Shown one piece after another: positions 43,540 through 52,427 of a DNA stretch of 64,000 nt. This DNA is from Prevotella sp. HUN102. Its GTDB lineage: Bacteria; Bacteroidota; Bacteroidia; Bacteroidales; Bacteroidaceae. The notes below the pieces were generated by a model. The model was given only the letters and a program-made list of their open reading frames with translations. It was not told the DNA's origin and did not search any database. The stretch lies in contig NZ_JIAF01000004.1 in the NCBI RefSeq assembly GCF_000688375.1, positions 2,108,001 through 2,172,000 of the forward strand, written 5' to 3'. The position numbers were made by a program, and so were the translations under genes. How positions within the stretch are numbered: position 1 is the stretch's first letter; each line of letters opens with the position of its first letter.

Positions 43540-44776
43540 TGTCCAAACCATATTGCTTAATTCTTCTATATAGTGTCCTATCGCTGATTCCAAGCTCCAA
43601 GGCAGCCCGTTTTCTGTTGCCGTGATTGCGTTCCAGAGCCAACTCCACCATCTGACGCCCAATATCGCTCAGGTTCAGCGTCTCCAACTCAGAAACCTCT
43701 TCGGCTTCCGCGAACTCAATCTGCCCGTCGGGGGCGCCTTCGGGCACGATAGCCGTCTTGCGCGCAACAGGCAATGTTGTGGGAACATCGGTAGGAATCG
43801 GTTCAAAACCACTCGCTCCATTCAGCGCACGTGTTTCTTCCAACTGCTTACGCACCGTATTCAAGTCTCTACGCAGGTCGCTTACGTTACCGCGCAACTC
43901 ATAGAGAATCTTGTAAAGCAGGTCGCGCTCGCTCTCATAACTGTGTGCGCCCGGCGACTGTATCACAGCCAGTTCCGTACTGTCAGGGTCGCGGGGAATG
44001 AAATGCGTGAGCATTTCGGCCGTAATCTCGCGCTGTTCGCTCAATACAGACATCTGTTCGGTAATGTTCTTCAACTGGCGCACATTGCCCGGCCATTTAT
44101 AATGGAGCATTATCTGCTTTGCATCGTCGGCAAGGGTAATCTTCGGCAGACGATACTTCTCCGCCATCTGCATAGCAAAGAGACGGAACAGCAGCAGAAT
44201 ATCCTCCCCACGGTCGCGCAGCGGAGGCATCTGCACCGGAATCGTATTCAAACGATAGTACAGGTCTTCACGGAACTTGCCTTCGCTCACGGCTTTCTGC
44301 ATATTCACATTGGTTGCCGCCACGATGCGGACATCGGTCTTGCGCACCTCCTGACCACCCACTCGGATGTATTCTCCGGTTTCCAGCACACGCAGGAGCT
44401 TTGCCTGCGTAGCCATCGGCAGTTCGCCAACCTCGTCGAGAAAGATTGTTCCCTTGTTTGCAGTACCGAAATATCCCTCACTTTCGCCGATAGCACCCGT
44501 GAACGAGCCTTTCTCGTGTCCGAAGAGTTCGCTGTCGATCGTTCCTTCAGGGATAGAACCACAGTTGATGGCGAAATATTTCTCTTTCTTTCGGGGCGAA
44601 TTGTCGTGGATTACCCGCGGAATAATTTCCTTACCCACACCACTTTCGCCTATGATGAGCACGGAAAGGTCGGTGGGCGCAACCTGCAAGGCCACGTCCA
44701 ACGCACGATTTAGGGCATCGCAATTACCCACTATGTTATAGCGTTGCTTTACACGCTGAAGTTCTGTCTGATTCAT
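43529..44776 (-). CDS. Sigma-54 interaction AAA+ transcriptional activator
   Basis: 415 residues with no N-terminal receiver or sensor domain. AAA+ core about 15-245: Walker A GESGVGKE (43-50), the sigma-54 contact loop GSFTGA (90-95; canonical GAFTGA with A changed to S), Walker B in GTIFLDEVGELP, and the arginine-finger region FREDLYYRLNTIPV. A variable linker leads to a Fis-type HTH (NRKRAALELGISDRTLYRRI). It heads the lptE-TPR-secG operon. The signal and target promoters are unknown; without a receiver it may be constitutively active or regulated by amount. Confidence 0.9.
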   Translation of the reverse strand: MNQTELQRVKQRYNIVGNCDALNRALDVALQVAPTDLSVLIIGESGVGKEIIPRVIHDNSPRKKEKYFAINCGSIPEGTIDSELFGHEKGSFTGAIGESEGYFGTANKGTIFLDEVGELPMATQAKLLRVLETGEYIRVGGQEVRKTDVRIVAATNVNMQKAVSEGKFREDLYYRLNTIPVQMPPLRDRGEDILLLFRLFAMQMAEKYRLPKITLADDAKQIMLHYKWPGNVRQLKNITEQMSVLSEQREITAEMLTHFIPRDPDSTELAVIQSPGAHSYESERDLLYKILYELRGNVSDLRRDLNTVRKQLEETRALNGASGFEPIPTDVPTTLPVARKTAIVPEGAPDGQIEFAEAEEVSELETLNLSDIGRQMVELALERNHGNRKRAALELGISDRTLYRRIKQYGLDNGK

Positions 44777-45028
44777 TATGCTGACAAAATTACCTATTTT
44801 ATTTTAAATGTCTGCAATTTTGTCAGAGTTTAACAGATTATTTTTATATCAAACAGCAGGGACATCTTTACCAAATACAACGTACACAGAAATATTTATC
44901 AGAGTTGGGCTTGGCAACATAATAAGAAAAATATTTACAGATGTACGCTGTACCGGAACTTATTAAATGAAGATGATAAGTTTAAATTACTTCAAAAAAC
45001 TTTTTAGTAAATAGCTATCAAGTGTTTT

Positions 45029-46261
45029 TTATTTCTTCACTACTTTCTTTCCGTTGATGATGTAGATACCTCTTGGCAGCTCGCCTGACGGAATATCAAG
45101 TTTCGTTCCATCAACAGTATAGATATTTTCTGAAGAAATCTTCGCAGTATGCTCTATCGTTTCAATGCCATCGGTTATCATTTCCGGAGTAATTTCTTCG
45201 CCTGACGGATTTCTCACATCTCCTATTTTGTAATCTTTTACCTTATAGAGTTTCCATCCTTTCCCGTTTGCTTCCCTGATTGCATCGGCTGACGGCAGTT
45301 CGTTCTGTTCTGAATCGTGGTCAAGAAGAATGTAAATAGGTTTAGCAAACTTCTCCTGTGTTGCATTCAGCGATTGGAGCAATTTGTCCATTTCCTTGCT
45401 CTTTATTTTGTTCTGACAGCAAACAATCTTGTATATCTCTTTGTTATTCGTCAAGTCGAGCTTTGCCAGATTATTTCTGCTACACCAAAGTTCGTGAAGT
45501 TTTTCGTTTTTGCTCAAATCGAGTTCCGTGAGATTTGTGTTGTGGCAGCGCAAGTTTACCAATTCCTTGTTTGCACTTACGTCCAACGTGCCGACCGGGC
45601 AGTTCATACAATAGAACAACTCCAAGTTTTCACACATTGAAACATCAATAACCGAAAGTGGATTGTTGTAACAATGGATGGTCTTGAGCGACTGGTGTGC
45701 CGTGAACTTCGTCAATTTGTTATAACCACAGTATATAATACCCATCTTTACACACTTGCTAAGATCTAATTCCTCCAACTGATTATTATGACAACGCAAA
45801 TCATTAATAGAACTGTTGGTTACATTCAGGGAAGTAAGTTGATTGTCGTTGCAATAGCAATCCCTGAGTTTTGAAAGATTGCTGAAATCCAACTCGGTAA
45901 GTTGATTATCAGGAATGTTAAAATAGGCAAGCTCCGGCAACTGGCTGACATCTATCTTAGTGAGTTTATTACCCGCAAGATAAAGTACGCTCAAGTCCTG
46001 ACAATTATTGAAAACAATAGACGTTACTTGATTGTTTTCACAAGTAAAAGAGCTGATTTTACCCGAAAGGGTAACGACTTTGTTGGTAAGTTTGTTATCT
46101 TCTACTCCCGTTATGACACATTTTTCGCCATTCTTGCAACTGACAGACATTTTAAACTCCTCACCAATTTCCTTGTCGGTGGTAATGGTAATAGTTCCTT
46201 GTGCGCTAATAGTCAGAGGGAGCAGCATCAGGCACACCATAAAAAATAATTTTTCTTTCAT
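45029..46261 (-). CDS. Secreted leucine-rich repeat protein
   Basis: 410 residues. Signal peptide (FFMVCLMLLPLTISAQ, cleavage after A20). Residues 80-300 are about ten short LRR units of 21-22 residues with the pattern LxxLxCxxNxLTxLDLSxN (for example NNQLTELDFSNLSKLRDCYC), rich in Cys at a fixed position. The C-terminal 40 residues (IYTVDGTKLDIPSGELPRGI, then YIINGKKVVKK) resemble the short C-terminal sorting or adhesion domains of secreted Bacteroidales proteins. Surface interaction is likely. A long structured leader precedes it. Confidence 0.85.
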   Translation of the reverse strand: MKEKLFFMVCLMLLPLTISAQGTITITTDKEIGEEFKMSVSCKNGEKCVITGVEDNKLTNKVVTLSGKISSFTCENNQVTSIVFNNCQDLSVLYLAGNKLTKIDVSQLPELAYFNIPDNQLTELDFSNLSKLRDCYCNDNQLTSLNVTNSSINDLRCHNNQLEELDLSKCVKMGIIYCGYNKLTKFTAHQSLKTIHCYNNPLSVIDVSMCENLELFYCMNCPVGTLDVSANKELVNLRCHNTNLTELDLSKNEKLHELWCSRNNLAKLDLTNNKEIYKIVCCQNKIKSKEMDKLLQSLNATQEKFAKPIYILLDHDSEQNELPSADAIREANGKGWKLYKVKDYKIGDVRNPSGEEITPEMITDGIETIEHTAKISSENIYTVDGTKLDIPSGELPRGIYIINGKKVVKK

Positions 46262-46309
46262 TATTAGATAAATTTAGTGCTTATAGACCTCCCCTGATTC
46301 GGCATTAAA

Positions 46310-46618
46310 TATTTTGGGAAAATAAAAGCGTGGGAGTTCTGTACTCGCTACTCGTCCCACTGCTTGAGGCTCTCACATTGCCCATCTCTGTTGAACGAGC
46401 AACGCAGAAGCCCACGCCGATATGTACGACACGAAAGCTAACCCTGCTATAACAAGGTCAGCACAGTGCATAATACACACGTATGGGCATCTACCGTTGC
46501 CTCATTCCCGACAGAGATAGAAATTTGTGAGATTTCAAGCAGTCAAGAACAAAGCGTCAAGTAAACGCCTTTTCATATTTAAGTCCTGTTTCTCCACTTT
46601 ATAAAGCGAATACACAAG
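46310..46618 (-). ncRNA. Candidate structured RNA or long 5' leader of the LRR gene
   Basis: The minus strand has a TATCTTTG box at 46632-46625. About 220 nt later there is a long imperfect hairpin: GGCGTGGGCTTCTGCGTTGC (46412 onward) returning through CAGAACTCCCACGC, followed by TTTTATTTT near 46310. The closing stem GCGTGGG/CCCACGC is perfect. The T-rich tail suggests termination or attenuation about 50 nt before the LRR start codon. No known RNA family is recognised. A 32-residue hydrophobic frame overlaps the 5' side of the hairpin, which could make it a leader peptide. Confidence 0.4.
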
Positions 46619-47191
46619 ACGATGCAAAGATAAGTAAATAATGTGAATTAAGCGAAAAAGTCTGTATAAAAAACAATTTTTGCCTAATCATTAATTATTG
46701 AAAATCAATATAGAAAGGGTTGTCAGAGTTGATTATATTGTAAAGTTTCATTACCAAATAAACGCAAATATTTTTCGGCAATCCAGAAAATTTCGAGGCT
46801 TATTCCGACTGTTGGAATTGATTTTTCGGAGCATTGAATTGCAGACGAACGAAGATTGAAGCGCATTCGTGCGAAGAATGCACGGCAATCTTCGCACAAA
46901 TGGAAGACGAAAGAGCGAAGAAAAACGCCTGAAAGCAGGTCGTTTAGTCCGATTTATTGGTCTGTTTGGGGTATTTTCAACTGAATTTCAATGCACAGAT
47001 ACAAACTACAACCGTTAAGAAACTAATTCACAGCGTCTTAACATTGCACAATGAAAAATCGCATATTTGAAAAATAAAAATATTTTGTCCGAAATAACGG
47101 AATTATAGAGAGCACTTTGTAAATATTATTCAGAACTTCCGATATTTCATTTACGCAGTCCGAAAACTATTTTTCGACCAAGGATATTTAC
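46619..47191. other. Intergenic region upstream of the leader, with a REP-like repeat
   Basis: No gene. A divergent copy of the REP-like family lies at 46846-46906 (CGAACGAAGATTGAAGCG, GTGCGAAGAATGCACGG, TCTTCGCACAAATGG). A degenerate copy of the CGCATATTTGA motif is at 47047-47065. Confidence 0.5.
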
Positions 47192-48205
47192 TTAATCCTG
47201 TTTCTCCGTATCGCTCTGCTTGAAGCATTTTATGAGCAACAGCCCTATCGCCGTCCAAATCAGCTCTCTGACTCTCACTATCAATGCCACGAAAATTCCC
47301 GCACTTGCAGTAAGTCCCAAGCCGGAAACCGACATAAGGAAGCCTCCTTCCCTACCCCCCAACTGCAAGGGCATAAAGAAGAGCATATTGGCAAAGAGCG
47401 TTGTGAAGGAGATTATCAGAATACAGTTCAGATAGTTAGCGTCGGGCATCAGCACAAGAAGAATGAAATAAACCTCCAAGGCACTGAATATGCGGCACAG
47501 CAGTTCCGACGACACGGCCGTGAAGAAGGTTTTCGGATCCTGATTGTGCAATGCCGCAATCTGCCTGTCGATGTTCTGAAGCTGTTCCGCGTTTTCCGCT
47601 ACATATCTGTCAGCCCATTTCCTCAGCCCGGGAATGTATCCCAAGAGCCTCATCACGCGTACTGCCAAGCCTTTCTTGTAGCCGGAGAGGAAGAACCAAA
47701 TGGCCGACAGGCAGAAAAAGCCTGCCAGAGAAAGCATTATTGCCATAAAAGTGGTCGTAGGCTGCGTGAAGACGAACAGGGGAATGGAGAGCAGCCAAAA
47801 CCAGAAATGGCTGAAAATATGGGTCATCACAAAGAGAACCACCGAGGAAGTGGCACGCTCCACTCCTATCTTCGGCTTCAGTTCCATTATGCGGTAGGGT
47901 TCTCCGCCCATCAAACCACCGGGAGTGGCGTAGTTCAGGGCGAATCCCGACACGCTGACCTTATATAACCACCAAAACGGAATGCGCACCCTGTCTTCCG
48001 GTTTCTTCTCCTGACTGCGGATAATGATATACCACGTGGCAGTATTGAAGATGTAAAGGAATGCCCACAGCGCAACCACGGCAAAGAACCAGTAGCCTGC
48101 GTGCTGCAATCCTTGCCATACTTCGGCAAAGTCCAACTGCGTTACCATTATGCCCAGCACGATGATACCGAAGATAAAAAAGCCGTTCTGGTATTTCTTT
48201 TTCAT
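47192..48205 (-). CDS. Flippase-like membrane protein (LPG synthase TM/UPF0104 family)
   Basis: 337 residues with about eight hydrophobic segments. Conserved family motifs: NYATPGGLMGGEPYR (near residue 91) and a matching second-half motif MPLQLGGREGGFL (near 282), with ERATSSVVLFVM between. This is the integral membrane half of lysylphosphatidylglycerol synthase-like proteins (AglD/MprF-related), here without a catalytic domain. It is likely a lipid-linked substrate flippase. It follows pdxA by 101 bp on the same strand. Confidence 0.85.
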   Translation of the reverse strand: MKKKYQNGFFIFGIIVLGIMVTQLDFAEVWQGLQHAGYWFFAVVALWAFLYIFNTATWYIIIRSQEKKPEDRVRIPFWWLYKVSVSGFALNYATPGGLMGGEPYRIMELKPKIGVERATSSVVLFVMTHIFSHFWFWLLSIPLFVFTQPTTTFMAIMLSLAGFFCLSAIWFFLSGYKKGLAVRVMRLLGYIPGLRKWADRYVAENAEQLQNIDRQIAALHNQDPKTFFTAVSSELLCRIFSALEVYFILLVLMPDANYLNCILIISFTTLFANMLFFMPLQLGGREGGFLMSVSGLGLTASAGIFVALIVRVRELIWTAIGLLLIKCFKQSDTEKQD

Positions 48206-48306
48206 ATTCCTTTATGAGGAAACAGGCGAGCAGAGCGATAGGATTACAAAGGAATATGATTCGCAAAACCATCCTTCCGCGAGCCTGTCCGCTTGTTTCC
48301 CGTCAA

Positions 48307-49416
48307 TTACTCGCCGATTTGCGCCCTGTCCTCGCGACGCTTTGGAATCGAGAAGCGCACCTTATCGCTCTCATCACGGCGTTCCTTGTAGAGTTTCGGC
48401 AACGGATTGCCCATCGGAGCATCGTATTCCCTGCGATGACGGAACACATCTATCGCCAGATAGATGGCGTGCCGCATAGCAGTTTCGTCAGCAATGCCTT
48501 TCCCTGCAATGCCGAAGCCGGCTGTTGTTTCGGGAGCCGTGCGCACGAGTGGCAATCCGGCAAGATAGTTCACGCCACCCTCCACCGTCAGGGCACGGAA
48601 AGGAGTCAGTCCCTGATCGTAGTACATAGCGAGAATGCCGTCGAACTGCTCGTAATCGCCGTTTCCAAAGAACTTGTCGGCAGCGTAAGGGCCGAATGCC
48701 TGTATGCCTTCTTCTTCCAGAGCGTCGATTGCCGGTGCGATAATCTCCTGTTCTTCAGAGCCCAACAGACCGTTGTCGCCTGCCTTCGGGTTGAGTGCGA
48801 GGATGGCAATGCGCGGGTTTGAGATACGGAAATCGCGTCGGATGCTGTTGAAAAGAATCGTGGCTTTTTCCTTGACGCTGCTTGTCGTGATAGATTCCAC
48901 CACCTGTTTCAAAGGCAGATTTCGCGTTGCGAGTGCCACACGCATACGCTCGTTCACGAGAACAGACAGACCTTGGTTCTCTACTTCAAGGTGGTCTTCG
49001 ATGTAACGACTCTGCCCACTGAAGTGGAACTGGTCGTTATTGTCGATCGGAGCCGTTACGAGTACGTCGAAAACGCCGTTGCGATAGTCTTCCAAAGCAC
49101 GGTCGATGGCTCGCAGCCCTGCATTGCCCGACTCCTCGGTGGGCACTCCCAATTCCACTTTTATCTCTTCGTCGAACACAGGTATAAAGTTGATGCGTCC
49201 GTCTCTGATTTCCTCCACGTCGTTTACTATCGTGAAGTTGGCAGGAATCTCGAGTGCATTGCGATGATAGGCTGCCACTTTGGGCGATCCATAGACGATC
49301 GGCGTGCAGAGTTCGAGCATTTCCTGTGCCTCAAAGGTTCTAAAAATCAGTTCATATCCTATTCCGTTGGTGTCGCCGTGAGTGATGGCGACGCGGATTT
49401 TTCGGTTATCGTTCAT
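48307..49416 (-). CDS. pdxA: 4-hydroxythreonine-4-phosphate dehydrogenase
   Basis: 369 residues from ATG 49416 (MNDNRKIRVAITHGDTNGIG), where the family's GDxxGIG motif begins; ATG 49461 would add 15 residues. Metal/substrate residues: APIDNNDQFHFSGQ, RISNPRIAILALNPKAGDNG, MYYDQGLTPFRALTVEGGVN, and the C-terminal loop FGIAGKGIADETAM. It makes 3-amino-1-hydroxyacetone phosphate for pyridoxal 5'-phosphate synthesis by the DXP-dependent route. It lies after the DUF4837 lipoprotein gene. Confidence 0.94.
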   Translation of the reverse strand: MNDNRKIRVAITHGDTNGIGYELIFRTFEAQEMLELCTPIVYGSPKVAAYHRNALEIPANFTIVNDVEEIRDGRINFIPVFDEEIKVELGVPTEESGNAGLRAIDRALEDYRNGVFDVLVTAPIDNNDQFHFSGQSRYIEDHLEVENQGLSVLVNERMRVALATRNLPLKQVVESITTSSVKEKATILFNSIRRDFRISNPRIAILALNPKAGDNGLLGSEEQEIIAPAIDALEEEGIQAFGPYAADKFFGNGDYEQFDGILAMYYDQGLTPFRALTVEGGVNYLAGLPLVRTAPETTAGFGIAGKGIADETAMRHAIYLAIDVFRHRREYDAPMGNPLPKLYKERRDESDKVRFSIPKRREDRAQIGE

Positions 49417-49532
49417 TGTATATATTGTTGTTTTATTATCTATTCTTGTTTCAGACATCATCTATTCTTGTTTCCGACGATGCGTATCGGACTCCCGACA
49501 GCACGTATCGGGCTTGAGATTGCAGCGACTTT

Positions 49533-50459
49533 TCACTTGCGCTGCATCGTGTAGAGCACTGCTTCCAGTCGTCTCAGCAGGTTTCGCTTCTTGGTTTCGG
49601 GGGCATAGACGAATGCTTCTGCCACCACGAGCCTGTCGGTTGCGCCGTCTGCCTTTGCATAGGCAATGAAAGGACCGCCCATCGCATCGTTCTTCATTTC
49701 CCACAGTCCACGGATGGTGGTGGAGTTTCCCTTGTTCTCGCTGACCGATGCTATCGAAGTGGTCTGCACGAACATCCCCTCGTGCTCGCCGGGAATGTTC
49801 CTTCGCATCACGCTGTCGCGCTGCTGCCTGAAATCGCCACGGCGAATCGTGTAGATACAGATGTTTGCCATTCCCGCGCTTGCATTGTTTGAAAACCAGA
49901 GAAAGTCCTTTCCCTTCTTGCTCGACGTCATATCGCTCGGAATCCGCATATCCACGCCGAACATTTCCCTGACCTTTGATTCGGCGGAGGGGTTGCGATG
50001 CCGGTTTAAATCCTGTTGCACCCTTGCCAGTTCTGCTTTCACGAGACGGGTGCGCAGTGCATTGCCGTCCGTTTGGAGATACGTCCGCAACGCTTCTTCC
50101 GAAGGCGCGGCTACGGTGATTATCATCTGTGGCTGCGCATACACATTCCGCGCCACGCTCACTTCCGTCTTCAGGTATCGCAGACTGTCTGTCTTCAGCA
50201 CAACGATGTTGCGAACCAGCCGATACGAGCCTTTGAACTGCAACGAATCTATCTCCGAAATATCGAAACAAGGTTCCGACTGCGGCAAACCCGTCATTCC
50301 CACGGAGAGCAAACGGAAGAGCAAACTGTCGTCATCGCCCACTATCAGCACCTCATAAGGCTTTCCTCCACCCTTCGGCAAGAGCGAATCCTCCTTGCAG
50401 CCCCATAAGAGAAAGAGCGCGAAAAGAGAGCAAAGGCAAAGCAGCTTACGACCTGACAT
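49533..50459 (-). CDS. DUF4837 family lipoprotein
   Basis: 308 residues from ATG 50459 (MSGRKLLCLCSLFALFLLWGC): a type II signal with lipobox LLWGC. The longer frame to 50594 lies inside rlmN and lacks this signal at its start. The mature part includes GKPYEVLIVGDDDSLLFRLL and MRIPSDMTSSKKGKDFLWFSNN, features of the Bacteroidetes DUF4837 family. Function unknown. The start overlaps the end of rlmN by 14 bp; pdxA follows after about 115 bp. Confidence 0.85.
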   Translation of the reverse strand: MSGRKLLCLCSLFALFLLWGCKEDSLLPKGGGKPYEVLIVGDDDSLLFRLLSVGMTGLPQSEPCFDISEIDSLQFKGSYRLVRNIVVLKTDSLRYLKTEVSVARNVYAQPQMIITVAAPSEEALRTYLQTDGNALRTRLVKAELARVQQDLNRHRNPSAESKVREMFGVDMRIPSDMTSSKKGKDFLWFSNNASAGMANICIYTIRRGDFRQQRDSVMRRNIPGEHEGMFVQTTSIASVSENKGNSTTIRGLWEMKNDAMGGPFIAYAKADGATDRLVVAEAFVYAPETKKRNLLRRLEAVLYTMQRK

Positions 50460-51486
50460 CGGCAATCTTCTTCGATGTGGACAGCAGACCACAGGCAGCG
50501 AAAATATCCTGCCCTCTGCTTGCACGGATGGTTGTGAACACGCCGTGCCCCGTGAGGTAATCCCGGAATTCTTCCATCTTCCGGTCGCCGGCACCGTGCA
50601 GATTGACGTCGGGTATCGTATGGAAGCGAATCAGGTTGAAGCGACATTCCAGTCCCTTTACCAACTTGATAATCTCCTTGGCGTGTGCGATGGAATCGTT
50701 CACGCCGCCGAACACGATATACTCAAAGGAGAGCCGCCGCTGATGCGAGAAATCATAATTGCGCAGCAGTTCCACGACGTCCTCTATCGGCATACCCTTC
50801 TCAGCAGGCATTATCGCCGAACGCTCCGAGGGAACGGGGTTGTGCATACTGATGGCCACGTGGCAGTCGCTCTCTTCCAGAAAGCGTTTCAGCTTGCCCC
50901 TTACGCCCACGCTGCTCACCGTGATGCGCTTCGGCGACCACGCATAGCCGTAGTCTGCCGTCATTATCTCGGTTGTACGGAGCACATTGTCGAGATTGTC
51001 CATCGGCTCGCCCTGCCCCATAAAGACGATATTGGTGAGCTTTTCCCTTTCAGGCAGCGAGTAAATCTGGTTCAGAATGTCGGTAGCCGTGAGGTTTCCT
51101 TCAAATCCCTGCTTGCCGGTCTGGCAGAAAAGACAGTTCATCTTGCAGCCCACCTGCGACGAAACGCAAAGCGTGGCACGGTCGTCGTCGGGAATATAGA
51201 CCGTCTCCACGAACTTTCCGCTCTCTGTCGGAAACAGATATTTAATCGTTCCGTCCTTGGAATACTGTGCATCAGTATGCCCTTTGCTTCCTATCGTGTA
51301 AGATTCGTTCAGCTTTTCCCTGTTCGCTTTCGAGATATTCGTCATCTCGTCTATCGTCGTAACGTGCTGCGTATAGAGCCATTTCGCCATCTGGCTTCCC
51401 GTAAAAGCCGGCATTCCCAATTCCTTGGCAACGGCTTTCAGTTCCTGAAGGTTCATACCCATCAACGGTTTCTTTGCGACTTCCAT
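50446..51486 (-). CDS. rlmN: Dual-specificity RNA methyltransferase RlmN
   Basis: 346 residues, a radical SAM enzyme that methylates A2503 of 23S rRNA (and A37 of tRNAs). Seen: the CxxxCxxC cluster motif in VGCKMNCLFCQTGKQG (near residue 115), NIVFMGQGEPMDN, SSVGVRGKLKRFL, and the second catalytic cysteine in the C-terminal DIFAACGQL-like segment (here DIFAACGLLSTSK). Start at 51486. It heads a run with DUF4837 and pdxA on the minus strand. Confidence 0.95.
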   Translation of the reverse strand: MEVAKKPLMGMNLQELKAVAKELGMPAFTGSQMAKWLYTQHVTTIDEMTNISKANREKLNESYTIGSKGHTDAQYSKDGTIKYLFPTESGKFVETVYIPDDDRATLCVSSQVGCKMNCLFCQTGKQGFEGNLTATDILNQIYSLPEREKLTNIVFMGQGEPMDNLDNVLRTTEIMTADYGYAWSPKRITVSSVGVRGKLKRFLEESDCHVAISMHNPVPSERSAIMPAEKGMPIEDVVELLRNYDFSHQRRLSFEYIVFGGVNDSIAHAKEIIKLVKGLECRFNLIRFHTIPDVNLHGAGDRKMEEFRDYLTGHGVFTTIRASRGQDIFAACGLLSTSKKIADVRS

Positions 51487-51700
51487 TTCTTGTTCCCTAT
51501 ATATATTGTATATATTAATGGTGCAAAGATAGCGAAAAAATGACTAATTCTCTTGGTTTTCATTCTTTTTATAAATTGAAGAGGTTCAGTTTGCGACCTG
51601 ACAAGTGAACCGTTCAACGAGCAGTCTTGCTTTTCCGCCTATCGTTTCAGACCAGCTTCTCCCCTACGCTCTTGAACACGCAGAAACAGCAATTGGAAAA

Positions 51701-52074
51701 ATATCACGTGATATTTGGAGAAATATTACGTGATATTTGAAGAAATATTACGTGATATTTGAAAGAATATTACGTGATATTTGAAGAAATATTACGTGAT
51801 ATTTGAAAGAATATTACGTGATATTTGAAAGAATATTACGTGATATTTGAAAGAATATTACGTGATATTTGAAAGAATATTACGTGATATTTGAAAGAAT
51901 ATTACGTGATATTTGAAAGAATATTACGTGATATTTGAAAGAATATTACGTGATATTTGGAAGAATATTACGTGATATTTGAAAGAATATTACGTGATAT
52001 TTGAAAGAATATTACGTGATATTTGAAAGAATATTACGTGATATTTGAAAGAATATTACGTGATATTTGAAAGA
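51701..52074. repeat. Tandem array of 17 copies of a 22-bp palindromic unit
   Basis: The unit is ATATTACGTGATATTTGAAAGA with exact 22-bp spacing from 51701 to the last start at 52053. The first copy has the fully symmetrical ATATCACGTGATAT; the other 16 have ATATTACGTGATAT. There are no spacers, so it is not a CRISPR array. Spacing of two helical turns puts every palindrome on the same DNA face. The same unit recurs five times at 62210. Confidence 0.95.
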
Positions 52075-52175
52075 ATGTTTCTTAAATTGCCTGTCAATTG
52101 GTTCACTCGTTCCCCTGAATATCGGGCAGATTATCGAACCCTCTTTCCATACTGTTCGAGGCGCGTTTTGCAAAC

Positions 52176-52255
52176 GACCGAAGAATGCAATCCATTCTTC
52201 GCAAAAACGCAGCCCAATCTTGCGAAGATTGGAACGCATTCTTCGCAAGATTGGA
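52176..52255. repeat. REP-like dispersed repeat copy
   Basis: CGACCGAAGAATGCAATCC, ATTCTTCGCAAAAACGCAG, AATCTTGCGAAGATTGG and ATTCTTCGCAAGATTGG in alternating orientation; followed by TGATTTTCAACCACTTAC, a tail shared with the copy at 61131. Confidence 0.75.
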
Positions 52256-52386
52256 AACGATTTTCTTGCATACTGATTTTCAACCACTTACATTAATTCA
52301 GTATAAATCCGAACCGATAAGCATAAAATCGCCCTGAAAAAAGAACAAAACACGGAATTAAAGGTTGTTTATTGGAAAGTTTTTCC

Positions 52387-52394
52387 TACATTTG
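52387..52394 (+). promoter_or_regulatory. nadB promoter -7 box
   Basis: TACATTTG with TTG about 19 bp upstream. Transcription from about 52400 supports the start at 52428 rather than ATG 52365. Confidence 0.6.
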
Positions 52395-52427
52395 CAGAAA
52401 CATAGAGCGATTGAGAACTTACAGATT

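Larger units (their letters stand above)
51487..52427. other. Intergenic region between rlmN and nadB
   Basis: Divergent promoter region of about 940 bp. It contains the 17-copy 22-bp array (51701-52074), a REP-like copy (52176-52255) and the nadB promoter. Short reading frames across the array are products of the repeat and are not genes. Confidence 0.6.

Noticed and set aside
43622..44713. 363-codon plus-strand frame opposite the sigma-54 activator
   Set aside because: Antisense shadow of a gene with Walker and Fis-HTH motifs.
46392..46490. 32-codon hydrophobic frame in the LRR leader as a gene
   Set aside because: It overlaps the proposed hairpin and has no recognisable ribosome binding site; kept only as a possible leader peptide.
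46310..46618. 6S RNA, SRP RNA or tmRNA
   Set aside because: None of the diagnostic sequences of SRP RNA or tmRNA is present, and the central-bubble layout of 6S RNA could not be convincingly drawn by eye.
51701..52074. Regular repeats that might be a CRISPR array
   Set aside because: The repeats are directly abutting with a 22-bp period and no unique spacers, and no cas gene is in the window.
51701..52074. True parS centromere sites
   Set aside because: Only the eight central bases match parS; the arms differ, most copies break the symmetry, and there are no parAB or oriC genes nearby. The similarity is kept only as a lead in the findings.
52012..52296. Open frames of 69-91 codons on both strands across the array and the REP-like copy
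   Set aside because: They consist of repeat sequence, lack a promoter of their own and encode repetitive, low-information peptides.
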